In this document: positions 39,749 through 50,687 of the stretch, piece after piece
Numbering within the stretch: position 1 is the first letter of the stretch
Layout of the letters: each line of letters opens with the position of its first letter
DNA from: Phyllostachys edulis
Lineage: Eukaryota; Streptophyta; Magnoliopsida; Poales; Poaceae
Assembly (NCBI GenBank): GCA_036346405.1
Contig: CM070567.1
Coordinates: 40,777,470-40,841,469 of the forward strand
DNA: 64,000 nt
Direction: 5' to 3'
The notes under the pieces: generated by a model
Database searches by the model: none
What the model was told of the DNA's origin: nothing
The model's input: only the letters and a program-made list of their open reading frames with translations
Program-made: the position numbers and the translations under genes

Positions 39749-40760
39749 ATGGCCGGACGATCAGAAGCGCCAAGGCGATCACCGGTCCGACGAGGCGCTC
39801 CTCCTCCTCCGACCATGGCCGAGGTTCTTCTTCAGATCGAAGCGCAACTGCTGGATGACCGGAGAGTTCTATCGACGCCATCGCGCAACACCACCGCACT
39901 TACCGGAGCTTGAGGATCTGGGCGAGAATGCCCATCACCGCGTGGAGGACTCGCGGAGTTTCTTCGTACTCATTTCCCTACCTTTTCCCGGTCCGAGGAC
40001 CCTTGATGCGGACGATTGGCCGTCTTGTGGAGCGAAGCCAGATCGCGCAGCGCCGAGCACGAGAAGGCGCTGTTTGCATCGCACCACCGGAGGGTGCAGC
40101 CTTTGTCATGATGGGAGAGCTTTCGCCATGCACCCCAGACCACACCGCTCTTGGGAGGAGTTTCAGACGCCTTCCGTCGGGCTCACATCCTGCCGGCTTG
40201 ATGGAGATCAAGAAGGGGAGTTTCTTGCGCCAAGCAAGGTCGTGGCTCACCATGGAGTATGTCTACGAGTTCAACCATCTAGCTCGTTATGCTCCCGAGG
40301 ATGTGGCCACCGATATGGCTAAACAGCCAAGTTCCAGCGTGGCTTGTCCGAGGAGTCAAGGACAAGCTATCCATTGTCGACTTTCTCGATTTTCGGACCT
40401 TGGTCGACAAGGCCATCGTCGAGCATGCGGCTCGAGCTTATGGACTCCCGCAAGCGCAAGTGGGAGGCCCATAAGTCATCCAGGCTGCCTCCGCCCCGCT
40501 TGGCAGCCTCGGGTACCACTCTCACTCTTCGGCGCCCGAGGTCACCCCGCCTCGTTTCGCCCTTCGCAGTCGTGTCTCTCACCACGCACTGCGAAGTCAT
40601 GAGAGCGCCCCGCAACCCGGCCAGGGTCACATGTTTCTCATGCAACGAAAGGGCATTATGCTAACCAATGCCCTAAGAAGACAGAGCCCTCGCCCTAATG
40701 GAGGCGCGGGCCGAGGTGGTGCACCAGACCGAAGAAGATCGTCCCGCTACCCAAGGCGTG
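39749..40760 (+). pseudogene. G3 gag, frameshifted
   Basis: ATG at 39749 opens a frame reading MAGRSEAPRRSPVRRGAP. Capsid sequence appears around 40249-40330 (MEYVYEFNHLARYAPEDV). The nucleocapsid zinc knuckle begins CFSCNE at 40630-40647 and then loses frame, with the ANQCP half near 40662-40677 in another frame. Gag would form the particle and bind RNA through the knuckle. At least three frame changes are needed across about 1 kb, which is surprising beside near-identical LTRs. Start choice: it is the first ATG after the primer site that opens into gag-like composition. Confidence 0.65.
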
Positions 40761-43700
40761 GGTAGTGGTCGCGTCAACGCCATCACCACAGAGGAGGCTC
40801 AGAGGCACCCGACGCCGTGCTAGGTACACTTTCGTTAACTCTCATCCCGCCACGGTTTTGTTTGATTCAGAGCATCTCATTCCTTTGTTTCGAGTCTTTT
40901 CATTGCTGGAGAGCTTCTTTTCTCTCCATTGTCGGCCCCGCTACTCATTCGCTCTCTCCGTTCGGAGTTGAGAGTCAATCTGAGTGTAGGGATGTTCCTA
41001 TCGAGATCGAAGGGTAGGTTTCTTAGCAAACCTTATCCTTCTCCATTCAGCGATTCTAGATGTGATTCTTGGCATGGATTGGTTGTCCCAAAGACATGGG
41101 GCAAATCGATTGCGCCAGAAGCTCATCTCTATCTAGTCCTCCCGTGAGCGGGTTCGCTTTTGAAGTCGCTAGATCCGCATCTCTTCGCTTGAAGCGAAGC
41201 CCGCTCTAGATATTAGCGAAGTCCCAACAGTTTGTGACTTCGTTGATGTCTTTCCGCAGATCTTCCGGGATGCCACCCGCTCGAGACCTCGAGTTTGTCA
41301 TTGAGTTGGCTCTGGTACCGCCCTATCTCAAAGAGGCCTTATCGGATGCCACCGAACGAGTTGGTAGAATTGAAGAAGCAGTTAAGTGAGCTGCAAGAGA
41401 AGGGTTTCATTCGCCCTAGCTCATCTCCTTGGGGTTGTCCAGCAATCTTCGTAAAGAAGAAGGATTTGCACTTTTACGATGTAAGCGTTGATTACCGCCC
41501 ACTTAATGAAGTGACGAGAAGAACAAGTATCCATTGCCCCGCATTGACGATCTCTTCGATCAATTAACTGGAGCTCGAGTTTTCTCCAAGATTGATTTGA
41601 GAGTGGGATATCATCGTTCAGATTCGCCCGAGGATATTCCAAAGACGGCGTTTCTACTCGCCACGGCTTGTATGAGTACCTCGTCATGTCATTCGCTTAA
41701 CCAATGCTCTGCTTTGTTCATGAACCTCATGAATTCGGTATTCATGGAGTATTTGGATAAGTTTGTCGTGGTCTTCATCGATGATATCCTTATCTACTCC
41801 AAGAACGATGAGGAACATGCCGAGCATCCGAAGCTTGTGTTAGGCAAGCTACGTGAGCACCACCAGACGCGAAGTTCAAAAGTCGCGATTCGGTTGAAGG
41901 AAGTGGCCTTCTTAGGCCATATTCTTTCAGCGGGGGCGAGCCGCTGATCCTAGCAAGGTCAGCGATGTTCTTTCATGGAGTCAACTCGCTTGGTCACCGA
42001 TGTGCGGAGTTTTCTCGGTTTAGCGGGATATTATCGCCGCTTATCGAGAACTTCTCCAAGATCGCGGCCGATGACGGAGTTGCTCAAGAAGGACAAGAAG
42101 TTCGTGGTCCGCCGAGTGTGAGGAAAGTTTCCAAATACTCAAAAGCGCTTTGACCACCGCTCTCCCGTTTGTTCTTCCCGATATCCATCGGCTTCGATAT
42201 CTTTTGCGATGCTTCTCCGAGGCCTCGGTTGTGTCCTTATGCAAGAAGGCAAGGTAGTGGCCTATGCATCAAGGCAATTGAGACCTCATGAACTTAACTA
42301 CCCTACTCATGACTTGGAGTTGGCTTCGTGATTCATGCACTTAAGATTTGGCGACATTACCTAATCGGTGTCGCTAGAAGTGTATTCGGATCACAAGAGC
42401 CTTAAGTATTTGTTCACCCAAACTGACCAACCTCGTGCAAAGGAGATGGTTGGAGTTGATCAAGGATTATGACATGGGTATACACTACCATCCGGGCAAG
42501 GCTAATGTCGCTGTCGGCGCGCTTAGTCGCAGCGCATTGCCATGCCTTGTTGTCCAGTGAGCTTCACCGCTTCTTCCGAAGAGTTTCAACGCCTCAACTT
42601 GGGTTTAGTTGAGCGTGGTTCTCTCATTGCCTTGGTTGTGCAACCAACCTTGGTGGATCGGATCAAGTCCGCTCGCCAATGGATGTTGGAGTGAGCCACA
42701 TTAAGGCAAATGTCAAGAACGGAACGACCAAGTGCTTCTCGAGGATGAGCATGGCGTCAGAAGGTTCGCAACGCCTTGTGGTTCCAAAGGACATGGAGTT
42801 GCGGAATTTAATCCTCCGCTGAAGCCCATGATTCGCTTTTATCCATTCATCCCGGCCACAAAGATGTATCAAGATCTCCGCCAGAGATTTTGGTGGACCC
42901 GAATGAAGAGGGAGATTGCGACGTTCGTTGTCGAAAGTGCGACGATGTCGTCGTGTCAAGGCCGAAAGATCGGCGTCGGCGAGATCGCTTCACCTCTGCC
43001 TATTCCGGAGTGGAAGTGGGATTCGATCGAATGGATTTCATCACCGGTCTACCCATCGCCCCGAAGGGAAATGATGCCATTTGGGTCGCCATCGATCGAT
43101 TGACTAAAGTGGCTCATTTTCTTCCAAATAAGACCAAGATTCGCACTGATCGCCTAGCCGAGCTCTATGTCTCTAGGATTGTGAGCTTACATGGCGTACC
43201 TAAGACGATCGCTTCGATCGTGGCTCCATCTTCACTTCCTGCTTACGCATAGCTCGCAAAAGGCTATGGGAACCCGTTTACCTTTAGCACGGCATTTCAC
43301 CCCAAACCGATGGTCGACCGAGAGGGTCAACCAAGTTTTGGAAGACATGCTTCGCTTGTGTCCTTTCCTATGGGAAGCATTGGGAGAAATGCTTGCCATT
43401 CACGAAGTTTTCTTATAACAACCAAAGCCGCCTTTCTCGATGGCACCATTTGAGGCCTTATACGGAGAAAGTGTAGGACCTCGTTGAACTGGTCGAGACC
43501 GGTGAGAGACCTCTTTTGGCGGACTCAATCAATGAGGCCGAGCGCCAAGTCCAAATTATTCAGGAGCTGCTTGCGCAGCTCAATCTCGGCAAAGAGCTAT
43601 GCGGACCGCCGTCGACGTGAGTTACGTTTGAGCCTAATGACTTTGTTTATCTCAAAGTCTCTCCTTTGAAGGGCCATCAACGCTTTAAGGCCAAGGGCAG

Positions 43701-44051
43701 TTGGCTCCTCGATATGTCGGTCCCTACCGTTATCGAGAAGAAGGGAGCTGCTGCCTATAAGTTGGAGTTGCCACTGCACTTGAGGGGGTACATGATGTCT
43801 TCCATGTGTCCCAGCTTAAGAAGTGCCTCCGTGTTCCAACCGAAGAAGCTCCGTTGGAAACTCTCGATGTCCAACCCGATTTGACCTATCGCGAGCACCT
43901 GCTCACAGACTCGATGAGTCTCGAACGAAGGACAAGGAATAAGACCATCAAGTTCCTTAAAGTTCAAGTGGTCAAACCATTCGAGGATGAGGCTACTTGG
44001 GAAAGAGAAGATCGTCTGCGTGCGGACTATCCATCTTTCTTTATCGAGTGA
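40761..44051 (+). pseudogene. G3 pol (PR-RT-RH-INT-chromodomain), frameshifted
   Basis: Protease: a PATVLFDS stretch at about 40846-40869 covers the active-site aspartate, and ILGMDWL lies at 41065-41085. Reverse transcriptase: ELKKQLSELQEKGFIRPSSS at about 41365-41424; the active site FIDDILIYS at 41774-41800. RNase H: VVAYASRQLRPHE around 42257-42295 and YSDHKSLKYLFTQ at 42382-42420. Integrase: the region around YQDLRQRFWWTRMK (42868-42910), then FITGLPIAPKGNDAIWVAID at about 43040-43098. Chromodomain-like end: FEDEATWEREDRLRADYP near 43980-44033, with the stop TGA at 44049-44051. Frames shift many times, so as written no polyprotein can be made. Confidence 0.85.
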
Positions 44052-44075
44052 GCCAAATCTCTGGACGAGATTTAC

Positions 44076-44091
44076 GGAAGGGGAGAGATTT
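44076..44091 (+). other. G3 polypurine tract
   Basis: GGAAGGGGAGAGATTT ends at the 3' LTR start, where plus-strand synthesis is primed. Confidence 0.75.
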
Positions 44092-47000
44092 TGTAACATC
44101 CCAACTGTGTAATTAGGGTTAATCAAGTATAATTATATGTGTAGAAATTAAAACTTTTTCTCACAACTTGAAAACCCTAAAATCTCATGTAATTCTTGTC
44201 CAAGAGTTGTGTAATCCAAAACACAAAGCTCTTGTTGACCAAAAGTCAATTCCTCTTCCAATTATTTTAAATCTTGTGCCAAACAATTAGAAAGTATTTT
44301 CCTTGGTCCCAAAACTGATATGGGACCCTCTGAAAAATATCACAAGTTGTAAAACTAGTTTGATAAATTTTGGAGGTAAAACAATCCTTTAAACAACCTT
44401 AACAAATTTCCTGAGAAAAATGCATTGCATAATAACCTCTGGAAATTTTATGCAAGGTTGATCTCATTGTCAGCAAGCTCCAGTCAAAATTTCATCAAAT
44501 TTGGAGTTCATTTGCTATCTCAAATAATTCTGCTAAGTTTCAATTTGTTAAAAACTAAATTTAAAAGCCTACATTGCTCCTTGGGCTAGCCACTTTGCAA
44601 AGTTGGTCCAAATTTCAACCCCATCTGACCTCCTTCCCCACCTTGATGAGGTCGTAGCCGTTGGATCCAATCCAAAGGCCACGACCTCCCCCCTCAACCA
44701 ACGCACCCAGGACCTCCCCTTCGAAGTCCTCTGGACCGCGTGGACCTCCTCGGGTCAACGTGGGCGCCAGACCTCCTCCGCGGTCAACACCGCAAAGGCT
44801 TTCCCACCTCATCAGGTCGTAACCGTTGGATCAAAGATCCACGGTCATGACCTCCCCTGTGTGTTAAACCTCAAAGACCTCCTCGAGCTGTTAAACCATC
44901 GCGAGGTCATCCCATTTGTTGAGGTCGTGGCCGTTGGATCAAATCCAACACCACGACCTCCTCCTCAACATACTCGGTCGGGTCCTCCCATTTCACGTGA
45001 GGTCATAGCCCTTGGATCCAAGATCCATGGCCCCGACCTTCCTCACCGTTAAACTAAACAAACCTCCCATTCTAACCAAGGTCGTGGCCGTTGGATCGAT
45101 CCAACTCACGACCTCCCCTGCTATCAAGCACTCACAACCTCCCCATCTTTTGTTGTGCACCGTTAGATTAAAATCTACGGTCCACGACCTCCTTTGTCTC
45201 ATGCGCACTGACCTCCCGGCAAGACGTGAGATCGTAGCCCTTAGATCTAAATCTAAAGGCCCCGACCTCCCTTGTGCGTTGCAAGCTCAGACCTCCACCT
45301 CTTTTGATCGAACCCTTAGATCTAAATCTAACGGTCCCGACCTCCCTTGCTGCTTGCGCATCATATCGAGACCTCCCCATCGGTCGGTGCCCTTGATTTA
45401 AATCCAAAGGCCATGACCTCCTCATGTCCTTTTGATCGCGTGCAGTTGAGTCCTCACCGAGGTCCACACCGCTGGATGGAGATCCAACGCCGGACCTCTG
45501 TCCCCTTTTCTCACGTGCGCTGCTTCGCGATTAAAAATCGGAGGGCCACGACCTCCCATCCTTGATCGTGTGGCTGGGACCTCCTCCCACCACTTAAAAC
45601 ATAACGGTTCAAAAATTGATCCGATGGTTAGGACCTCTCCTGTGTCTTATCCAACGGTCACCAAGACCTCCTGTTCTTCTCCTTCCTCCGATGCGCATGC
45701 GAGCTCTGGCGAGTGCATTAATGCGTGTCGACCTTGGGGTACATTATAACAGACTCTTTGTTGACCAAGATTTAATGCAGTCACTTTCCGCCTCATTGGT
45801 CACCACTGCCGCCTTGTCAACCTCAATGTCCTTGCCACCCCATGGACCAACCTGTGGGCTAAGCTCACCATGGAGCTTAGCCTCACTCATAACCTTCACC
45901 TCGGTCTATAAGTCACCCCAGGGATCCTCCCTTGGCTTCCTTTGCACACAATTGACCTCGGCCTTGCACTTGTGCGTGGTGAGCTCCTCCCCCAAACTCA
46001 CCTCCCATCTTGGCGCCATTGTTGAGGACCTTGGAGCTTCTCGAGCTCAGAGTTCCAAAGGCTCCCTCTTTCAAACCTTGCTCACTCTTGCTCCTAAAAC
46101 CTCTTGGAAGTTAACCCTAACTTGAATTGTTTGGGCATTTTTCAGAGGTGGACAAAGTCGAGCTTGGGTCGGAGCTTTGGGTTTGTGAAGCTTCACCGCC
46201 TTCCCCAACTCCCATCATCACCTCCACGACCTCCCGGCAAAGACCTTAGGACCTCCGGTACACCCCCGTTAGTCCTTTAGATGTCGGCACCCGCTGAATG
46301 CATGTTACGGAGCTTAAGTTTTGGCACACGCTGATTGTCGCGCGGAGCTCCATTTTGCATTTTCGTAGTTTGGCCGTCTTTGGTCATCTTTTGACCTCTC
46401 GGCTCGACGGCGTTCAAGGCCGTCGCGCCGTTGAGAGGAGGACCATTGCGCGCATGGTTATTATGACCCAATCGCGATATCGTGACCTCACCGGCGGGCT
46501 CTACATCGCCGGCGAGATCACTTCTTCCTTCCGATTTTGTCGGACGCCCCGAGCGTGTCATTGTCGCTTTTAGGACATAAATTCACCGCTTTAAATGCCC
46601 AATCATTGCAATCATGGGGTTAGCGATAAATGCCATTAAACTTTGTCTCTTGTGCGCATTTAAAACCTCCCTCGCTGGACCTCCTCATGGTCCCGCCGCA
46701 TTTATTCATGTCCAAGCGCGTGCGCGAAGTTAAAGCGCTGGTGCGGGCGCCTGACCTCCTCCGAGGAGATCCGGAGCGCCCAAGACCTCCCTTGCGCTTA
46801 TCGTGGCCGTCCTGACCTCCCTCGAGGTGCATCAGAATTAGACCTCCGCTTAAGACCTCCCCGGCCATCTCGGCCTTTCATGACCTCCCGGGTAGATCTT
46901 GACCGTCAAGGTCCTCCTCAGACGATCTGGACCATCAAGGACCTCCTTGGAACATCTCGACCGTCCCAGACCTCCCCGTGAGGTCCTGACGATGTAGATC

Positions 47001-49650
47001 TTCCTCGTGGAGATCTTGATAGTTTGGACCTTCCTTTGGAAGATCTCAACCGCTGAGAACCTCCCCTTTAGATCTGGTCCGCTCCGGACCTCCTTTCCAT
47101 GTTGTGGTCCGTTGATTTCGTGATTCACGCCCCGACCTCCCTCACCTCGCGATGTGCGTTGCTAGGAGGTCCAGACCTCTGGACCTCCCGAGCGTGTGCG
47201 TTGTTCACTGGGAGGTCTTGAGCCGTTGGATCTAAGATCCCGCTCACGCCCTCCCATACCCTTGTGAGTTTTAGAAATTCCAAGAGGTCTTAGTTAAACC
47301 TGAAATAAGGTATAGACTTTAGAATTTCATATCTCTTTCATTTTAATTCCAAATGAGGCCATTCAAATTGTGTTAGCTCTGTCTTGAACTTGACTTTAAT
47401 CCAAAAATGATTGTAAGTTGAGTTCAGCTCCAGAGCACAGATTTTGCCATTAGATTTTAAAACCAACTTTTAAATATACACTCAAATTAATGCTTAACTT
47501 GTAAAATACATAACTAATGCTCAGAGATTATTTTTGAGTGAGACCAACTTTGTTGGTTTCCTCCATTAATGTTCTTACTATGAACATTAGTTTTGAGCAT
47601 GTTGCTGCTAGGAAAATGAGGACTTGTGCATTATAATTTTGTTCAAGTTCTTGTTTTTGAAAATTTGTAGAGAGTGAAATATAGCTCCTAATGAGGTGAA
47701 CTCAATTGTGTTATTCATCTCATGAAGTGCTGGTTTTACAGTAAAATTTCAGCTTCACTTCTATTCTAGAAAATGTTGCCTCATAATTAAATTAGTGAAT
47801 AGTGCAGTTTGGTATTTTTAGGGCTGAGCAGAATTGTTTTGCTCATAACTTTTGCATTGAGAATCCAAATCAATTGGTTCTTGTTGCAAAATCCCTAAAA
47901 TCACTCTCTTGCTGCTGTAGAAAATTCAGAGGATTTGGAGTTCGTTTGCTGTGCTGTCTTTGTTGTTTTTCGTCGTTCTTATCGGTTCTTGATTGCTTTT
48001 CCGTTAGGTTTCGACATTTGTGGTGATCCCGAAAGTGACCCTCCGCAACAAAGTGACCACCAACAGCAAGGCAAGCAGTTTGATCATTTCCATCATTGTC
48101 CCATTACTTTAAAGCTTAATATATCGTTTTACTTCTATGTATGCATGCTACTTTGTGTTAAATGTAAGCTAGCAAGCCTATAGTTGCATAATCTGTAGGA
48201 ATTGTTCATCCTCTACTACCATGAGCCTAGGTTATTTGCTGTGGTGGGAGCTCGTTGGATGAGCTCTTATCACTTAGTAGTTTCGTTTTAAATTGCTTAG
48301 ACATGCTTAGTTATCGGTAGAAATGGGCGATCATCGACTTAGTCGATGGTCTTGATCACTCAAAACTGATTATTACTCCTATATGTCCAGCACTTGTGCT
48401 TTGATTAATTTGTAAAATCAAAAACTGAAAATAAAAGATTGATTTAGACTTGGGCATATTGGTTGGATGGTGTGGTTTTTGGATGTGGTGGTATGCCCGA
48501 GTCAACAAGGACCTAATTCTTGCGCTATTGATCCAAGCAATTTTATGCTAACCACACGAGGGCATATGGAACCCCTCTTGACTAAGTACTTTGGGCGGTG
48601 TTAATTGGGGTCGCTCGGTTGGTGTGTTTTTAAAAATAAAATGTGTGTGTGATGTGGGAGGGGAGCATTAGCTTCCGGGAAGGTTGTGTGATGTCTCTTT
48701 CTCCCCGTGGGTTGTGCGACTCAGAATTAGCATTGTCCATTGGAAATGTCTCGTAGGACTTAGCGTGTTTAAGCACACCTAAGGTAGTGTGCTTAAAGGA
48801 AAGGCGGTCGACGTGTGGGTACATTGGTACACCCTGCGCAGGATAAAACTATTGAATAGCCTCGTCCTAGGTTATGGACACGCTTGGTTATTTCCGTAAG
48901 AATTAGACTACAACCTTTAATTAAAACTTGACATGGTTGGTATGAGCGGGAGATCATGCTATTGTTGTGGTGACTATTGGGTTAGTCACTTCGAGTTGAT
49001 CTTGTTGTTGTTACTATGTTATTATCTCGTTGTTACTTCAACATTTAAAATGCTTTGCCAAATTGCCTTCAATCTATTATGTTATTGCAAATAAATGTTG
49101 CTTTATGCTAAAATGAGTCCAAAGCCTCATCCACTTAAATAAAGCTTGCATGTAGCTATTTATAGTTCTGTTATCTCACACGTAAGTCTTGCGGAGTACT
49201 TTATGTACTCATCATCGCGTGGTTGTGGCATTTTTGTGGCTTTTGTTGCAGAGGAAGAAGGAGAGCTCCAAGAGCCTCTCTTTTGTGCTACGTGTTGCGC
49301 TTTCTTGACGACTAGCTTGGCGGTCGGTCGATGCCTAGGGTTAAGGCACACCGATTGGCTTTGTGTTATAGCCATCTTTATGGCACTTTTGCTTCATTGT
49401 TATCTTTGTAGAATTGTTGCTATTTGGCCTAAGGGCCCTCTTTTGTAATAGCTTTTCCTTATTAATATTAACTTCGGTTTGTTGCTTATGTTCTATGTGT
49501 TGTATGGAATTGATACATTCTTTTGGTGTGAGGTATGTATATCGCATCTGGGGAGTATACATCTCTCGAGACCGGGTTTATTTGGTTGATAATACTAGGG
49601 TCAATTGGATGACTAAGTATTATGAGCCTAATAAACGTCGGGGTCTCACA
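44092..49650 (+). repeat. 3' LTR of G3 (5559 bp)
   Basis: Second copy of the 33443-38986 LTR. A TATAAG box lies at 45907-45912. Differences from the 5' copy are mainly 1-5 base length changes in GC-rich words (for example GAGCCGCTGG against GTGGCCGTTGG), while the AT-rich parts are almost unchanged. Confidence 0.95.
44628..47240. repeat. GACCTCC palindrome field in the G3 3' LTR
   Basis: Counterpart of 33982-36600. A clear unit is at 45079-45118, where AGGTCGTGGCCGTTGGATC is followed directly by GATCCAACTCACGACCT, a near-perfect inverted repeat. Confidence 0.85.
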
Positions 49651-49655
49651 ATAAA

Positions 49656-50687
49656 GCATCAGGCTCTCTCTATCTTTATTGTCTTACTTTGAGTAGCGCT
49701 TTGATATTTCTTTCCACCATGCCATGGTCGTTGGTCCCCCTACGATCAGTTCCTAGTCGTAAGTTTTTTCCACGACAAAGTACTGATCGTAACACATTTT
49801 ACGACCAGTACCAGGTTCATCTTTATACTGGTCGAAAGGAAAGTAACATCACCTAGACGAAGACTTTCCTATCTACACGTGGTCCTGCCCACTAGAAGGA
49901 ACTTCCTGGGGTCGATTCATTCCTCCTTTTTTGTTGCCAGCACAAAGAACTTGGGTTTTAAGCATGGTCGAAACAATATCAAGCCAACTCTTAGTACCTT
50001 AGTTTATTTCTTCATTCATCCTTTTGAAAAATAAATTAAGCTAAGTACACTTTTCAAATTTGCTCAACTATTCTCGATAAACTCGGTTTGTTTTAACTGG
50101 TCGGAGGAAGTTGCAACACCTAGTCGAAGACTTTCCTCTCTGCATGTGGTCTTGCCCACTAGAAGGAACTTCCTAGCGTCGTTTTATTTCTAACTCTCGC
50201 TACCAGAACGGACATACTAAGTGCATTGTAATAAGTTGGACAAATTTTTAAAAAGGAACTCTAGACGTTTATCTAACTAAAGTTGATCTTTCTTGATTTG
50301 ATTAATCTGGTCACAGATAGAAACATCACCTAGTCGAAGCCTCTCCTCTCTACACATGGTCCTGCCCACCAGAAGGAACTTCCTAGTGTCAATTCGTTTC
50401 TACTCTTTCGACCAGTGCATGATAGTCGTGATTGAAAAACTACAAGTTAGCTAAACCTCTCTCTTTTTCAGAAAACCCTTAACAAAACTATTTACTAAGT
50501 TTATCTAAGTAAACTAAGCAAATAGTCTAGGGCTAGGATAAAGTAATTATCTTTACTTCAATTCTTAGTCTCACTTTCGTTAATTATCTTTTGAGTTACT
50601 AACCACTTGACAAGATGATTTGCAGGAAACTGGATGGATTATATATTACATCAACAAAAGCTTGTCTTTTCAGGTCTCTTTTACAGG
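49656..50687 (+). other. G2 3' region between pol and the antisense gene
   Basis: Non-coding. It contains three copies of a ~57-bp segment (about 49850-49908, 50118-50176, 50329-50387) that share GTCGAAG and CCCACTAGAAGGAACTTCCT (CACCAGAAGG in the third). Short hairpin units of the GTCGTAAG type lie at 49735-49810. Confidence 0.7.

Larger units (their letters stand above)
33443..49650 (+). mobile_element. Ty3/gypsy chromovirus-like retrotransposon with ~5.55 kb LTRs (element G3)
   Basis: LTRs at 33443-38986 and 44092-49650 enclose a 5105-bp interior (gag, PR, RT, RH, INT, chromodomain-like tail). ATAAA is duplicated exactly at 33438-33442 and 49651-49655. Both LTRs start TGTAACATCCC and end TCTCACA. 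It is inserted in G2 just after that element's pol stop. Each LTR is longer than the whole interior. The interior order and the tail suggest a Tekay/Del-like chromovirus (inference). It is the youngest of the three-level nest. Confidence 0.95.
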
